Source of the DNA: JBKHXU01 sp046565865
GTDB taxonomy: Bacteria > Pseudomonadota > Gammaproteobacteria > Acidiferrobacterales > Sulfurifustaceae
Assembly (NCBI GenBank): GCA_046565865.1
Contig: JBKHXU010000042.1
Coordinates: forward strand, 1 to 6,178
Length of the DNA stretch: 6,178 nucleotides
Reading direction: 5' to 3'
Shown piece by piece: positions 1 to 5,471 of this stretch. The position numbers and the translations under genes were made by a program. The notes under the pieces are model-generated. The model saw only the letters and a program-made list of their open reading frames with translations. It did no database searches and was not told the origin of the DNA. Every line of letters starts with the position of its first letter. Position 1 is the stretch's first letter.

Positions 1-331
1 TTGGAGATCATCACGCCTAACATTCGTCCAATCTCCACGGTCTCCTGCATCAGGTCGGCGGCAAAGTCCTTGTCCAGCAGTCCCGCTGCTATGCCGATAT
101 GCAGCTGGGTACGAACTTCGCCACACGATCCTTTCGCCACCCGCAGGAACTGCACGTACTCCTTGCGCGAGTTGCGCTCGTAATCTTCCGCAATGTTGGA
201 CGGAATCGACAACGCCGCGGCGTGATCTGATCCCTGAAACCCCAGTCCCGGTTTTCTCTCAGCTTGCGGTATAGCGTGGCGCAGAGTCGGGAGCTGCGGG
301 TCCATACCTCCAGGTCTTCGAAGGAACCCAA
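1..331 (-). pseudogene. four-helix-bundle protein (S23/IVP family), frameshifted and cut by window edge
   Basis: The first 37 codons, read from a TTG at 331, give MGSFEDLEVWTRSSRLC... and end in GFRDQIT, the typical N-terminus of the small four-helix-bundle (23S rRNA intervening-sequence-protein-like) family. The match then jumps frame: from about 218 down to 3 the next frame reads AALSIPSNIAEDYERNS, then KEYVQFLRVAKGS, then HIGIAAGLLD, which is the rest of the family consensus. One base appears to be missing near 214-222; family members usually read DQITRAALSIPSN here, so restoring one base in the CG-rich run would give one continuous protein of about 110 residues or more. The C-terminus lies beyond position 1. 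The start is TTG, with GAGG about 8 bases upstream. The family's function is poorly known; members are encoded in rRNA intervening sequences and as free-standing chromosomal genes. The frameshift could be a real inactivating mutation or a sequencing error. It lies 45 bp downstream of rpsI on the same strand. Confidence 0.5.
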
Positions 332-334
332 CCG

Positions 335-362
335 TCGCGCCTCGACCCTCGCGCCTCGTCCC
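335..362. repeat. two 14-bp direct repeats upstream of the four-helix-bundle gene
   Basis: The plus strand carries TCGCGCCTCG at 335-344 and again at 349-358. The copies are followed by ACCC and TCCC, giving two 14-bp units that differ at one position. On the minus strand they read as GAGG-rich units ending a few bases before the TTG start at 331, so the second unit also supplies the possible ribosome-binding GAGG. From memory, genes of this family are often preceded by similar short CGAGG-rich tandem repeats, but I could not check this. The unit count is too low to call a variable-number tandem repeat. Confidence 0.6.
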
Positions 363-365
363 TGA

Positions 366-389
366 CTCGAAGTGCGCTAGCGCTTCGAG
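366..389 (-). other. inverted repeat spanning the rpsI stop codon
   Basis: CTCGAAG at 366-372 and CTTCGAG at 383-389 are perfect inverted repeats around a 10-base centre that contains the rpsI stop codon. The mRNA could form a 7-bp hairpin here. No T-tract follows on the minus strand, so it is not a convincing intrinsic terminator. It could protect the 3' end or aid Rho-dependent termination. Confidence 0.35.
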
Positions 390-769
390 TATTGCGGCCG
401 CTTGCGGGCCTTGTGCAAGCCGTATTTTTTACGCTCCACGGCGCGCGCATCGCGGGTTACGTAGCCTGCCTTACGCAGGGTCGGGCGCAGGGCGCCGTCG
501 TATTTCATCAACGCGCGCGTAATGCCATGCCGGATCGCGCCCGCCTGGCCGCTTGGACCGCCGCCGGCGACGTTCACGATGACATCAAACTTACCTTCCA
601 TATCGATCGCCGCCAACGGCTGGCGAACCACCATGCGCGCGGTTTCACGACCGAAATACTGTTCGATAGTACGCTGATTGACCGTAATGGCGCCTTTGCC
701 GGGGATCAGGCGCACGCGCGCCGTCGATGATTTGCGGCGACCGGTTCCGTAATACGTCTGCACTGCCAT
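377..769 (-). CDS. rpsI: 30S ribosomal protein S9
   Basis: This is a full-length S9 of 130 residues, the usual bacterial size. It has the N-terminal YYGTGRRK segment (residues 6-13), the family signature GGGPSGQAGAIRHGI (69-83), and the basic tail ending in KRPQYSKR (123-130), whose last residues reach the P-site tRNA in known ribosomes. S9 is a head protein of the small subunit. The ATG at 769 is preceded by GGTAGGA with 4 bases of spacing, a good ribosome-binding site. It starts 19 bp after the rplM stop, so the two genes form the classical L13-S9 operon and are expected to be co-transcribed. The TAG stop sits inside an inverted repeat. Nothing is missing or unusual in the protein. Confidence 0.98.
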   Translation of the reverse strand: MAVQTYYGTGRRKSSTARVRLIPGKGAITVNQRTIEQYFGRETARMVVRQPLAAIDMEGKFDVIVNVAGGGPSGQAGAIRHGITRALMKYDGALRPTLRKAGYVTRDARAVERKKYGLHKARKRPQYSKR

Positions 770-788
770 GAGTTCCTACCTTGTTGAG

Positions 789-1217
789 CTAAAGCTCAAG
801 CGCTTTCGGTGTCTGCGCGGCATGCTTGTGCTCGGCGCCGGCATAGACCTTAAGTTTCTTAAACATCGATCGCCCGAGCGGATTCTTCGGCAGCATGCCG
901 CGAACCGCGTGTTCGATCAGGCGCTCTGGCTTGCGCGCCTGCACGTCCCTAAAAGCCAGCTGTTTTAGGCCACTTTGGTAACCGGAGTAGCTGTAATAAA
1001 ACTTGTCGCGGGATTTGGCGCCGGTAACGCGGATTTTGCCCGCGTTTATAACCACCACGTAATCACCGGTGTCGATGTTCGGGGTGTATTCGGCCTTATG
1101 TTTGCCGCGCAGACGGCGGGCCACTTCCGACGCAACTCGCCCCAGAACCTTGTCAGCGGCGTCAATGATGAACCACTGGCGTTTGATATCAGCCGGTTTG
1201 GCAACGTAGGTTTTCAT
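789..1217 (-). CDS. rplM: 50S ribosomal protein L13
   Basis: This is a complete L13 of 142 residues, the length typical of gammaproteobacteria. It begins MKTYVAKPADIKRQW, continues with the conserved WFIIDAADKVLGRVAS (15-30), and carries the L13 signature HAVRGMLPKNPLGR (103-116) before KLKVYAG (121-127). L13 is an early-assembling protein of the large subunit. The ATG at 1217 is fixed by the conserved N-terminus. No Shine-Dalgarno sequence is visible: the bases just before it read GATCGGTTCCCCC. Initiation may therefore rely on leader structure or other signals; in E. coli L13 represses its own operon through the rplM leader, which makes this leader a natural place for feedback control. rpsI follows after 19 bp, and a sigma70-like promoter lies close upstream. 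Confidence 0.98.
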   Translation of the reverse strand: MKTYVAKPADIKRQWFIIDAADKVLGRVASEVARRLRGKHKAEYTPNIDTGDYVVVINAGKIRVTGAKSRDKFYYSYSGYQSGLKQLAFRDVQARKPERLIEHAVRGMLPKNPLGRSMFKKLKVYAGAEHKHAAQTPKALEL

Positions 1218-1252
1218 GGGGGAACCGATCAGCGATGCGTTGAAGGCCGCGC

Positions 1253-1281
1253 ATACTACCGAAGGAAACTAACAGAGACAA
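1253..1281 (-). promoter_or_regulatory. probable promoter of rplM-rpsI
   Basis: On the minus strand, TTGTCT (1276-1281) and TAGTAT (1253-1258) are separated by exactly 17 bp. Each matches the sigma70 consensus at 4 of 6 positions. Transcription would start near 1245, giving a leader of about 28 nucleotides. The site lies downstream of the terminator at 1316-1346, which isolates it from upstream transcription, so the ribosomal operon needs a promoter about here. Confidence 0.5.
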
Positions 1282-1315
1282 GCATTAAGCCGCGCTCTTC
1301 AGCGGACCGCGGGGC

Positions 1316-1346
1316 AAAAAAAAGGCGTAGCCTTTGGAGCCACGCC
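1316..1346 (-). terminator. strong intrinsic terminator of the putative small RNA
   Basis: On the minus strand, positions 1346 to 1324 form a 9-bp stem with a CCAAA loop: GGCGTGGCT pairs with GGCTACGCC, including two G-U pairs. Eight consecutive T residues follow at 1323-1316. This is a textbook Rho-independent terminator. It is about 235 bp downstream of the ferredoxin stop codon, too far to be its natural end, and it lies upstream of the rplM promoter. It fits best as the 3' end of a short transcript beginning near 1456. Confidence 0.85.
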
Positions 1347-1456
1347 CGAACCACCACTAGGAGGATGGAGGAGCCGTCACACTTGCGCCGCTCTCGCGTC
1401 GCGAAGTACTCTGGACACAGAATTCAGTGCAAGAAACACGCCACATAAAAAAGAAT
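1316..1456 (-). ncRNA. putative small regulatory RNA with an anti-SD-like loop
   Basis: A promoter and an intrinsic terminator on the minus strand bracket about 140 nucleotides without a plausible reading frame. By eye the transcript can fold as follows. CUUGC (1433-1429) pairs with GCAAG (1386-1382) and encloses two hairpins: AUUCUG/CAGAGU with loop UGUC (1423-1408), and UUCGC/GCGAG with loop GAC (1405-1393). Next comes CCAUC/GGUGG with the 8-base loop CUCCUAGU (1368-1351), then the terminator hairpin. The segment AUCCUCCUAG contains CCUCCU, identical to the anti-Shine-Dalgarno core of 16S rRNA, and another CUCCUCC lies a few bases upstream. C-rich loops of this type are known in unrelated small RNAs such as Xanthomonas sX13 and the alphaproteobacterial cuckoo RNAs, which pair with ribosome-binding sites. 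I do not recognise a named family. An alternative is an attenuated long leader of rplM. The folds were not computed. Confidence 0.5.
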
Positions 1457-1462
1457 ATAATA

Positions 1463-1490
1463 ATTATCTTATATACATGACCGAAGTCAA
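1463..1490 (-). promoter_or_regulatory. sigma70-like promoter of the putative small RNA
   Basis: On the minus strand, TTGACT (1485-1490) matches the -35 consensus at 5 of 6 positions. GATAAT (1463-1468) matches the -10 at 5 of 6, with a 16-bp spacer. The surroundings are strongly AT-rich. This is the best promoter in the window; the predicted start is near 1456. No protein gene begins directly downstream on this strand. Confidence 0.65.
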
Positions 1491-1581
1491 TAGCGGGACC
1501 CACGCGAGCGGCGAGCGACGCGATAAGTCTATAACTTGATTATATTTTTAAGCGTTCCACTACCCGGCCGTTGAGCAGATG
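1491..1581. other. intergenic remainder between ferredoxin stop and small-RNA promoter
   Basis: This stretch has no plausible gene. It contains a GC-rich segment with two adjacent copies of GCGAGCG (1504-1510 and 1511-1517), then an AT-rich segment at about 1523-1552. Within that, TATAAT reads on the minus strand at 1539-1544 but has no -35 partner at the right distance. I see no convincing intrinsic terminator for the ferredoxin gene here. Confidence 0.5.
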
Positions 1582-1848
1582 TTAGTCGATGATTTCGTCA
1601 ATATCGTGCTTATCCACGTACGTGTACCAGGTCTCCTCGGGGTAGATCACCAAAACAGGGCCCTCACTGCACCGATCTAGGCACCCGGCGGTGTTGATAC
1701 GTATCTTGCCGGGCCCGGACAGCCCCAGGGATTTGATACGGGCCTTGGCGTAGTCGCGCATCGCTGGGGAGCCGTGGTTGGCGCAGCAGGCCTCCCCGCC
1801 CTCTCGCTGGTTGATGCAAAAAAACACGTGGTATCGGTAGTGGGACAT
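1582..1848 (-). CDS. thioredoxin-fold [2Fe-2S] ferredoxin
   Basis: From the ATG at 1848 this is an 88-residue soluble protein, MSHYRYHVFFC..., resembling the small (2Fe-2S) ferredoxins of the thioredoxin-like fold (the Aquifex Fd4 / Shethna group). Its cysteines are C11, C21-C22, C56 and C60. The arrangement C-x9/10-C, about 33 residues, then C-x3-C fits that family's four-ligand pattern; either C21 or C22 could be the second ligand. The segment INTAGCLDRCSEGPVLVIYPE (about 51-71) is the typical C-terminal cluster loop. No signal peptide or membrane segment is seen. An in-frame TTG at 1863 would add five residues (MPETV), but the ATG starts where family members usually start and has GGA about 8 bases upstream. 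It is divergent from coq7, which raises the idea, unproven, that it delivers electrons to an oxygenase. Partner and role are unknown. Confidence 0.88.
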   Translation of the reverse strand: MSHYRYHVFFCINQREGGEACCANHGSPAMRDYAKARIKSLGLSGPGKIRINTAGCLDRCSEGPVLVIYPEETWYTYVDKHDIDEIID

Positions 1849-1869
1849 AACGGTTTCCGGCAAAACTCG

Positions 1870-1875
1870 ATTATA
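1870..1875 (-). promoter_or_regulatory. perfect -10 hexamer upstream of the ferredoxin gene
   Basis: The minus strand reads TATAAT, an exact -10 match. Its predicted start near 1863 would give a leader of about 15 nucleotides to the ATG at 1848. No recognisable -35 hexamer lies 16-18 bp upstream, so the site may need an activator or may be fortuitous. No comparably good plus-strand promoter for coq7 was found in this short divergent region. Confidence 0.35.
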
Positions 1876-1936
1876 GGGTTACTGATTCGATAGGCCGATG
1901 CTTTCTTGTGACCGGCAATTTGAGACCATAGCGCCA

Positions 1937-2587
1937 ATGAAACCGCCAAATCGAACGCTGAGCCCGCTGGATACTTTCGTCGGCCACGCCGATGCGGTGA
2001 TGCGTCGCGTTTTTGGGCCCCCACCGACGACCGAGCGGCCGAGCCCGGCCACCGCCGCGGCGGACGGCTCACTGAGCACGGACGACCGCGTGCGCGCCGG
2101 GCGATTGATGCGCGTCAATCATACTGGCGAGGTCTGCGCCCAGGCGCTCTATCACGGCCAATCGGTCACCGCGCGCGCGGCGCCGGTGCAGGAAAAACTG
2201 GAGCATGCCGCAGACGAAGAAAACGATCATCTCGCTTGGTGTGCGGAGCGGTTGCAAGCGCTGGGGTCGCGTCGCAGCTACTTTGACCCCCTTTGGTATG
2301 CGGGCTCGTTCGCCATCGGCGCGGTCGCCGGCGCTGCGGGCGACAAGTGGAATCTCGGATTCTTGGCTGAGACTGAGCGACAGGTCGTAGCGCATCTGGG
2401 CAGTCACTTGGAACGGCTACCCACCGCCGACTACAAGAGCCGCGCCGTTTTGGAACAAATGCGGATCGATGAGGCGACACATGCGACGACGGCGCTCGAA
2501 GCCGGCGGGGCGACATTGCCCTGGCCGGTGCCAACACTTATGCGGCTTGCTTCGAAAGTGATGACCGAGACCGCGTACTGGATCTAA
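1937..2587 (+). CDS. coq7: 2-nonaprenyl-3-methyl-6-methoxy-1,4-benzoquinol hydroxylase (demethoxyubiquinone hydroxylase)
   Basis: Coq7 is a ferritin-like di-iron monooxygenase, peripheral on the membrane, that hydroxylates demethoxyubiquinol in the next-to-last step of ubiquinone synthesis. The 216-residue protein keeps all expected ligands: E65 in VNHTGEVCAQALYHGQ, E95 and H98 in EENDHLAWC, E147 in AETERQV, and E179 and H182 in RIDEATHA. Length and landmarks match bacterial Coq7, including SPLDTF near the N-terminus and a C-terminal VMTETAYWI. I chose the ATG at 1937 because its MKPPNRTLSPLDTF aligns with the usual start of the family. An in-frame ATG at 1898 would add 13 residues (MLSCDRQF...) with no family resemblance. 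Neither start has a strong ribosome-binding site. The TAA stop overlaps the stop of the convergent DUF885 gene, and the ferredoxin gene is divergent upstream. Confidence 0.95.
   Translation: MKPPNRTLSPLDTFVGHADAVMRRVFGPPPTTERPSPATAAADGSLSTDDRVRAGRLMRVNHTGEVCAQALYHGQSVTARAAPVQEKLEHAADEENDHLAWCAERLQALGSRRSYFDPLWYAGSFAIGAVAGAAGDKWNLGFLAETERQVVAHLGSHLERLPTADYKSRAVLEQMRIDEATHATTALEAGGATLPWPVPTLMRLASKVMTETAYWI
2584..2587. other. convergent overlap of two stop codons
   Basis: The TAA of coq7 (2585-2587, plus) and the TAG of the DUF885 gene (2584-2586, minus) share two bases. No hairpin with a T-tract is visible nearby on either strand, so the two transcripts probably overlap at their 3' ends or stop by Rho. 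Confidence 0.9.
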
Positions 2588-4242
2588 CGCGGCAAACCCG
2601 CGACCAGTTTGTCGCGGACCGAGTGCCAACGCTTCTCCCCGAACACCTGCGCAATCACGCGTGGCAACCCCACCGAACCCATCGACAACAATCGATCATG
2701 GAACGTGCGCAATGATGTCGCGTCTGCCGTGTCGACCTCCTGCGTGCGCAGCGTGTTAATCAACGCCCAGCCCACCGCATAGCTCATCGGTACCGTCGGC
2801 GCACGGCTGTACCAAGTGAGCTCGGCCAACGCGTGCGCGCGGGTAAAGCCGAGGCGCGACACCAAAAGATCGACGGCGGCATCCACCGAGCGCAATCCCA
2901 TGTGAAGCTCGACGTCGATAACGACCCGCAGCGCGCGCCACAACCGATCGCGCAGCAGGATCACCTCGTGCTCCGACCCCGCCAGAAATCCCTGTTCGAG
3001 CATGAGCTGCTCGCAGTAGAGCGCCCAACCCTCGAACAATGTCGCCGATGGATTCAATAGGCGCGGCAGTGAACGCGATGCCTCCTGCATATGCGCGCGC
3101 ACGAACTGCAAGTGGTGCCCCGGCCATGCCTCGTGCACGCACGTATGACGAATGCCGGCGATATCGTGCTCGGCCAGCTGCGCCGCGTCCGCTGGCGGGG
3201 TGACGTAGTAATGTCCGCGCTGCGCCGGGTCATGCGCGGCCGGCTCCATGTACGCCGCGAACGGGATTTGATTGCGCAGAAACGCAGGCGTCTCGACCAC
3301 CTCCAGCTCCTGACGCGGCGGCATGCCGACCAGATCGCGGGTGCGGACGAATTCCCGCGCGGCTTCCATTTCCCGTCGATAAACATCGAGCAACCTATCC
3401 GGCGCGGGGCAACGGCGCCGAATCACGGCGAGCGCCGCGGCCAGATCGGCTTGCCCGGTGAGCGCACGGCAGGCGGCGTCGAGTTCTTTTTGTACGGCGT
3501 CGCACAGCGACACGCCGAACGCGCGCAGCGTCTCGGGCGCTATGTCGAGAAAGTGGCGATGGCGCAGCAGCCGCTCGAATCGAGCCGGGCCGCACGCCAC
3601 ATCGCCAGCGGCCACGGGCACCACGTCGGCTTCGAGAAAATCCGTAAACTGCACGAGCGCCTGATCGGCCGCCGCGATTAACGCCGCGAGTTGCGGCGGG
3701 CGCCGATCCGGTGGCAACGTTTCGCCTAACGTTCGCAGGTAAAGACCGCCTTCGCGCGCCGCCGCAAGCGCCGACTGGGCCCACAGCGCTGGCACCTGAC
3801 GACACCGCGGTCGCAGGAACGCCGTCGCCTGTTGCAGATGCGGCGGAATCGCCGCGAGCCGTGCACCCAATGCCGCGGCCGGGTCGGGCACGGCGCGAAT
3901 GCTGAGCTGGTAAATGGCCTGGATCGGCAGCAGCCGCGCCGGGTCGGGCGTGCGCGGGGCGATATCCAGCAGGTACTCGTTTTCGAGCAGTGCTGCGCCG
4001 TGTACCAAATCAAAGTCGGTGCGATCGTCGGCGCTCAGCGCCGCACGATCGATTTCTTCCAGGCTAACCAGGAGCTGATCGTTAAGGCATACGAGCGGTC
4101 CCAGATCGTCCGGCAAAAACGGCGTCAGGAGATGCTCATAACCCCAGACGCCGACTTCGACCGCCGCCTCCGGGTGAAACCGGAACCAGCTGCGATAGTA
4201 CTCCGCGATCACCGCACGAAACTGCGTTTGCGCCGTAGTCAC
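2584..4242 (-). CDS. DUF885 family protein, probable zinc metallopeptidase
   Basis: This 552-residue protein has the family hallmark HEAWPGHHLQ (residues 370-379) and the following FEGWALYCEQL (403-413). The HE pair, the GHH histidines and the later glutamate (E404) resemble the metal site of gluzincin-like peptidases, although the spacing is not the standard HExxH. Which histidines bind metal cannot be decided here. The C-terminal part carries PTVPMSYAVGWALI (482-495), also characteristic. The N-terminus (MTTAQTQFRAVIAEYY) shows no signal peptide, so a cytoplasmic location is likely, whereas many relatives are exported or lipoproteins. The start is GTG at 4242, only 3 bp after the OsmC-like gene stop, with GAGTAGG just upstream; translational coupling is likely. 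Substrate unknown. It ends on coq7 with overlapping stop codons and no visible terminator. Confidence 0.85.
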   Translation of the reverse strand: MTTAQTQFRAVIAEYYRSWFRFHPEAAVEVGVWGYEHLLTPFLPDDLGPLVCLNDQLLVSLEEIDRAALSADDRTDFDLVHGAALLENEYLLDIAPRTPDPARLLPIQAIYQLSIRAVPDPAAALGARLAAIPPHLQQATAFLRPRCRQVPALWAQSALAAAREGGLYLRTLGETLPPDRRPPQLAALIAAADQALVQFTDFLEADVVPVAAGDVACGPARFERLLRHRHFLDIAPETLRAFGVSLCDAVQKELDAACRALTGQADLAAALAVIRRRCPAPDRLLDVYRREMEAAREFVRTRDLVGMPPRQELEVVETPAFLRNQIPFAAYMEPAAHDPAQRGHYYVTPPADAAQLAEHDIAGIRHTCVHEAWPGHHLQFVRAHMQEASRSLPRLLNPSATLFEGWALYCEQLMLEQGFLAGSEHEVILLRDRLWRALRVVIDVELHMGLRSVDAAVDLLVSRLGFTRAHALAELTWYSRAPTVPMSYAVGWALINTLRTQEVDTADATSLRTFHDRLLSMGSVGLPRVIAQVFGEKRWHSVRDKLVAGLPR

Positions 4243-4245
4243 CGC

Positions 4246-4665
4246 CTACTCGCTCGCGACGATTTCGAAATCGTGCGTAATGGCCGCCGTCTTACCCAAC
4301 ATGATGGACGCCGAACAATATTTGTCCGCCGACAACTCGATCGCATGCGCAACCTTCTTCGCGTCAAGATTTTTCCCCGTCACCACGAAGTGCACATGGA
4401 TGCGCGTGAATACTTTGGGATCGGTCGGCGCGCGCTCGGCATCGATATGCGCCACGCAGTCGGCGATTTCCTGGCGCGCTTTTTTCAAAATGTGCACGAC
4501 GTCGAACGCGGTGCAGCCGCCCATGCCGATCAGCACCAGCTCCATCGGCCGCGCGCCGCGATTTTGTCCGCCGAACTCGGGCGAGCCATCCATCGGTACC
4601 TCATGGCCACTGTCCGCGCTGCCGACGAAGCTGACGCCGCCGGTCCACTGTATACGTGCCTTCAT
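4246..4665 (-). CDS. OsmC family protein (YhfA-like)
   Basis: This 139-residue protein belongs to the OsmC/Ohr superfamily, nearest by eye to the YhfA branch. The diagnostic stretch ARPMELVLIGMGGCTAFDVV (38-57) contains the first conserved cysteine, C51. The second lies in ADKYCSASIML (113-123), at C117. In Ohr and OsmC these two thiols reduce organic hydroperoxides; for the YhfA branch the physiological substrate is unclear, so a peroxidase role is only inferred. The ATG at 4665 overlaps the TGA of trpC (ATGA at 4662-4665), and GGAG lies 8 bases upstream inside trpC, an efficient and coupled initiation site. The DUF885 gene begins 3 bp after its stop. The gene is therefore likely read from the trp message, as occurs near trpC in other gammaproteobacteria, though its link to tryptophan is unknown. 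Confidence 0.92.
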   Translation of the reverse strand: MKARIQWTGGVSFVGSADSGHEVPMDGSPEFGGQNRGARPMELVLIGMGGCTAFDVVHILKKARQEIADCVAHIDAERAPTDPKVFTRIHVHFVVTGKNLDAKKVAHAIELSADKYCSASIMLGKTAAITHDFEIVASE

Positions 4666-5471
4666 GGTTGCGTCTCCGTAAACAATGCACTGAGCTTGGC
4701 GCCGGGGTCCGGCGCGCGCATAAAGGCCTCGCCGACCAAAAACGCGTGCACGCCGTGGCGGCGCATGCGCGCGACGTCGCCCGGCGCCAGAATGCCGCTC
4801 TCGGTAACCACTAACCGGTCTCGAGGGATCATCGGTAACAACGACAGGGTAACCGCAAGATCGGTCTCAAACGTACGCAGGTTGCGATTGTTGACGCCAA
4901 CCAGCGGCGCATCGAGCGCGAGCGCGCGGTCGAGCTCGGCGGCATCGTGCACCTCAACCAGCACGTCCAATTGGAGCGCGCGCGCGAGCGTGGTTAGCTC
5001 CTTCAGCCGCGCATCGTCGAGCGCGGCGACGATGAGCAAAATACAATCGGCGCCCAACACACGCGCCTCGTACACCTGGTACGGGTCGATCGTAAAGTCC
5101 TTGCGCAGCAACGGCAGCGTACACGCCGCGCGCGCGGCGCGCAGGTGTTCGTCGGCGCCCTGGAAAAAATCGACATCGGTGAGGACGGAGAGGCAGGTGG
5201 CGCCGTGTTGCGCGTAGCTGTGGGCGATGGCGGCGGGATCGAAGTCCGGCCGCAGCACACCCTTGCTCGGCGAGGCCTTTTTGATTTCGGCGATGACCGC
5301 AGGCTTGCCGAGCGCGATGCGGGCACGGAGCGCCGCAACAAACCCGCGCGGTGCGGGTGCAGCTTCGGCCGTTGCCCGCGCCGCTGCGAGCGGCGTGCGT
5401 TGGGCCCGCTGCGCGACCTCCTCGGCCTTGCGCGCGAGGATGCGCTTCAGTACATCCGCCGGCCCGCTCAC
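4662..5471 (-). CDS. trpC: indole-3-glycerol phosphate synthase
   Basis: TrpC closes the ring of carboxyphenylaminodeoxyribulose phosphate to give indole-3-glycerol phosphate, the fourth step from chorismate to tryptophan. The 269-residue cytoplasmic protein is a single (beta/alpha)8 barrel of usual monofunctional size, with no PRAI (TrpF) domain fused. Catalytic and binding motifs are all present: AEIKKASPSKG (61-71, with E62 and K64), LRKDF (122-126, K124), LVEVH (171-175, E173), GVNNRNL (192-198, N194) and TESGI (223-227, E224 and S225), plus a phosphate-binding FLVGEAFM (244-251). It starts at GTG 5471, which overlaps the TGA of trpD as GTGA; the ribosome-binding site is weak, so initiation probably depends on coupling from trpD. 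It ends in an ATGA overlap with the OsmC-like gene. Confidence 0.97.
   Translation of the reverse strand: MSGPADVLKRILARKAEEVAQRAQRTPLAAARATAEAAPAPRGFVAALRARIALGKPAVIAEIKKASPSKGVLRPDFDPAAIAHSYAQHGATCLSVLTDVDFFQGADEHLRAARAACTLPLLRKDFTIDPYQVYEARVLGADCILLIVAALDDARLKELTTLARALQLDVLVEVHDAAELDRALALDAPLVGVNNRNLRTFETDLAVTLSLLPMIPRDRLVVTESGILAPGDVARMRRHGVHAFLVGEAFMRAPDPGAKLSALFTETQP

Noticed and set aside
366..389. Inverted repeat at the rpsI stop as an intrinsic terminator
   Set aside because: It has a stem of 7 bp but no T-tract on the minus strand, so it is listed only as an inverted repeat.
975..1448. Plus-strand open frame of 157 codons crossing the rplM leader and small-RNA region
   Set aside because: Its first half is antisense to rplM and its second half to the terminator and putative RNA; there is no family resemblance and no suitable ribosome-binding site.
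1359..1448. AGGAGG followed by ATG on the plus strand, suggesting a small peptide gene
   Set aside because: The AGGAGG abuts the ATG with almost no spacing, too close for ribosome binding. The motif is the complement of the putative RNA's C-rich loop.
1539..1544. Second TATAAT on the minus strand downstream of the ferredoxin gene
   Set aside because: No -35-like hexamer lies 16-18 bp upstream (CCGGGT occurs there), and the promoter at 1463-1490 explains the putative RNA better.
3091..3681. Plus-strand open frame of 196 codons
   Set aside because: It is fully antisense to the DUF885 coding region, which contains the HEAWPGHH motif there; composition is shadow-like.
3832..5217. Long plus-strand open frame of 461 codons
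   Set aside because: It lies antisense to the DUF885, OsmC-like and trpC genes, all of which have clear family motifs. Its translation is arginine-rich with no recognisable domain, as expected of a shadow frame in GC-rich DNA.
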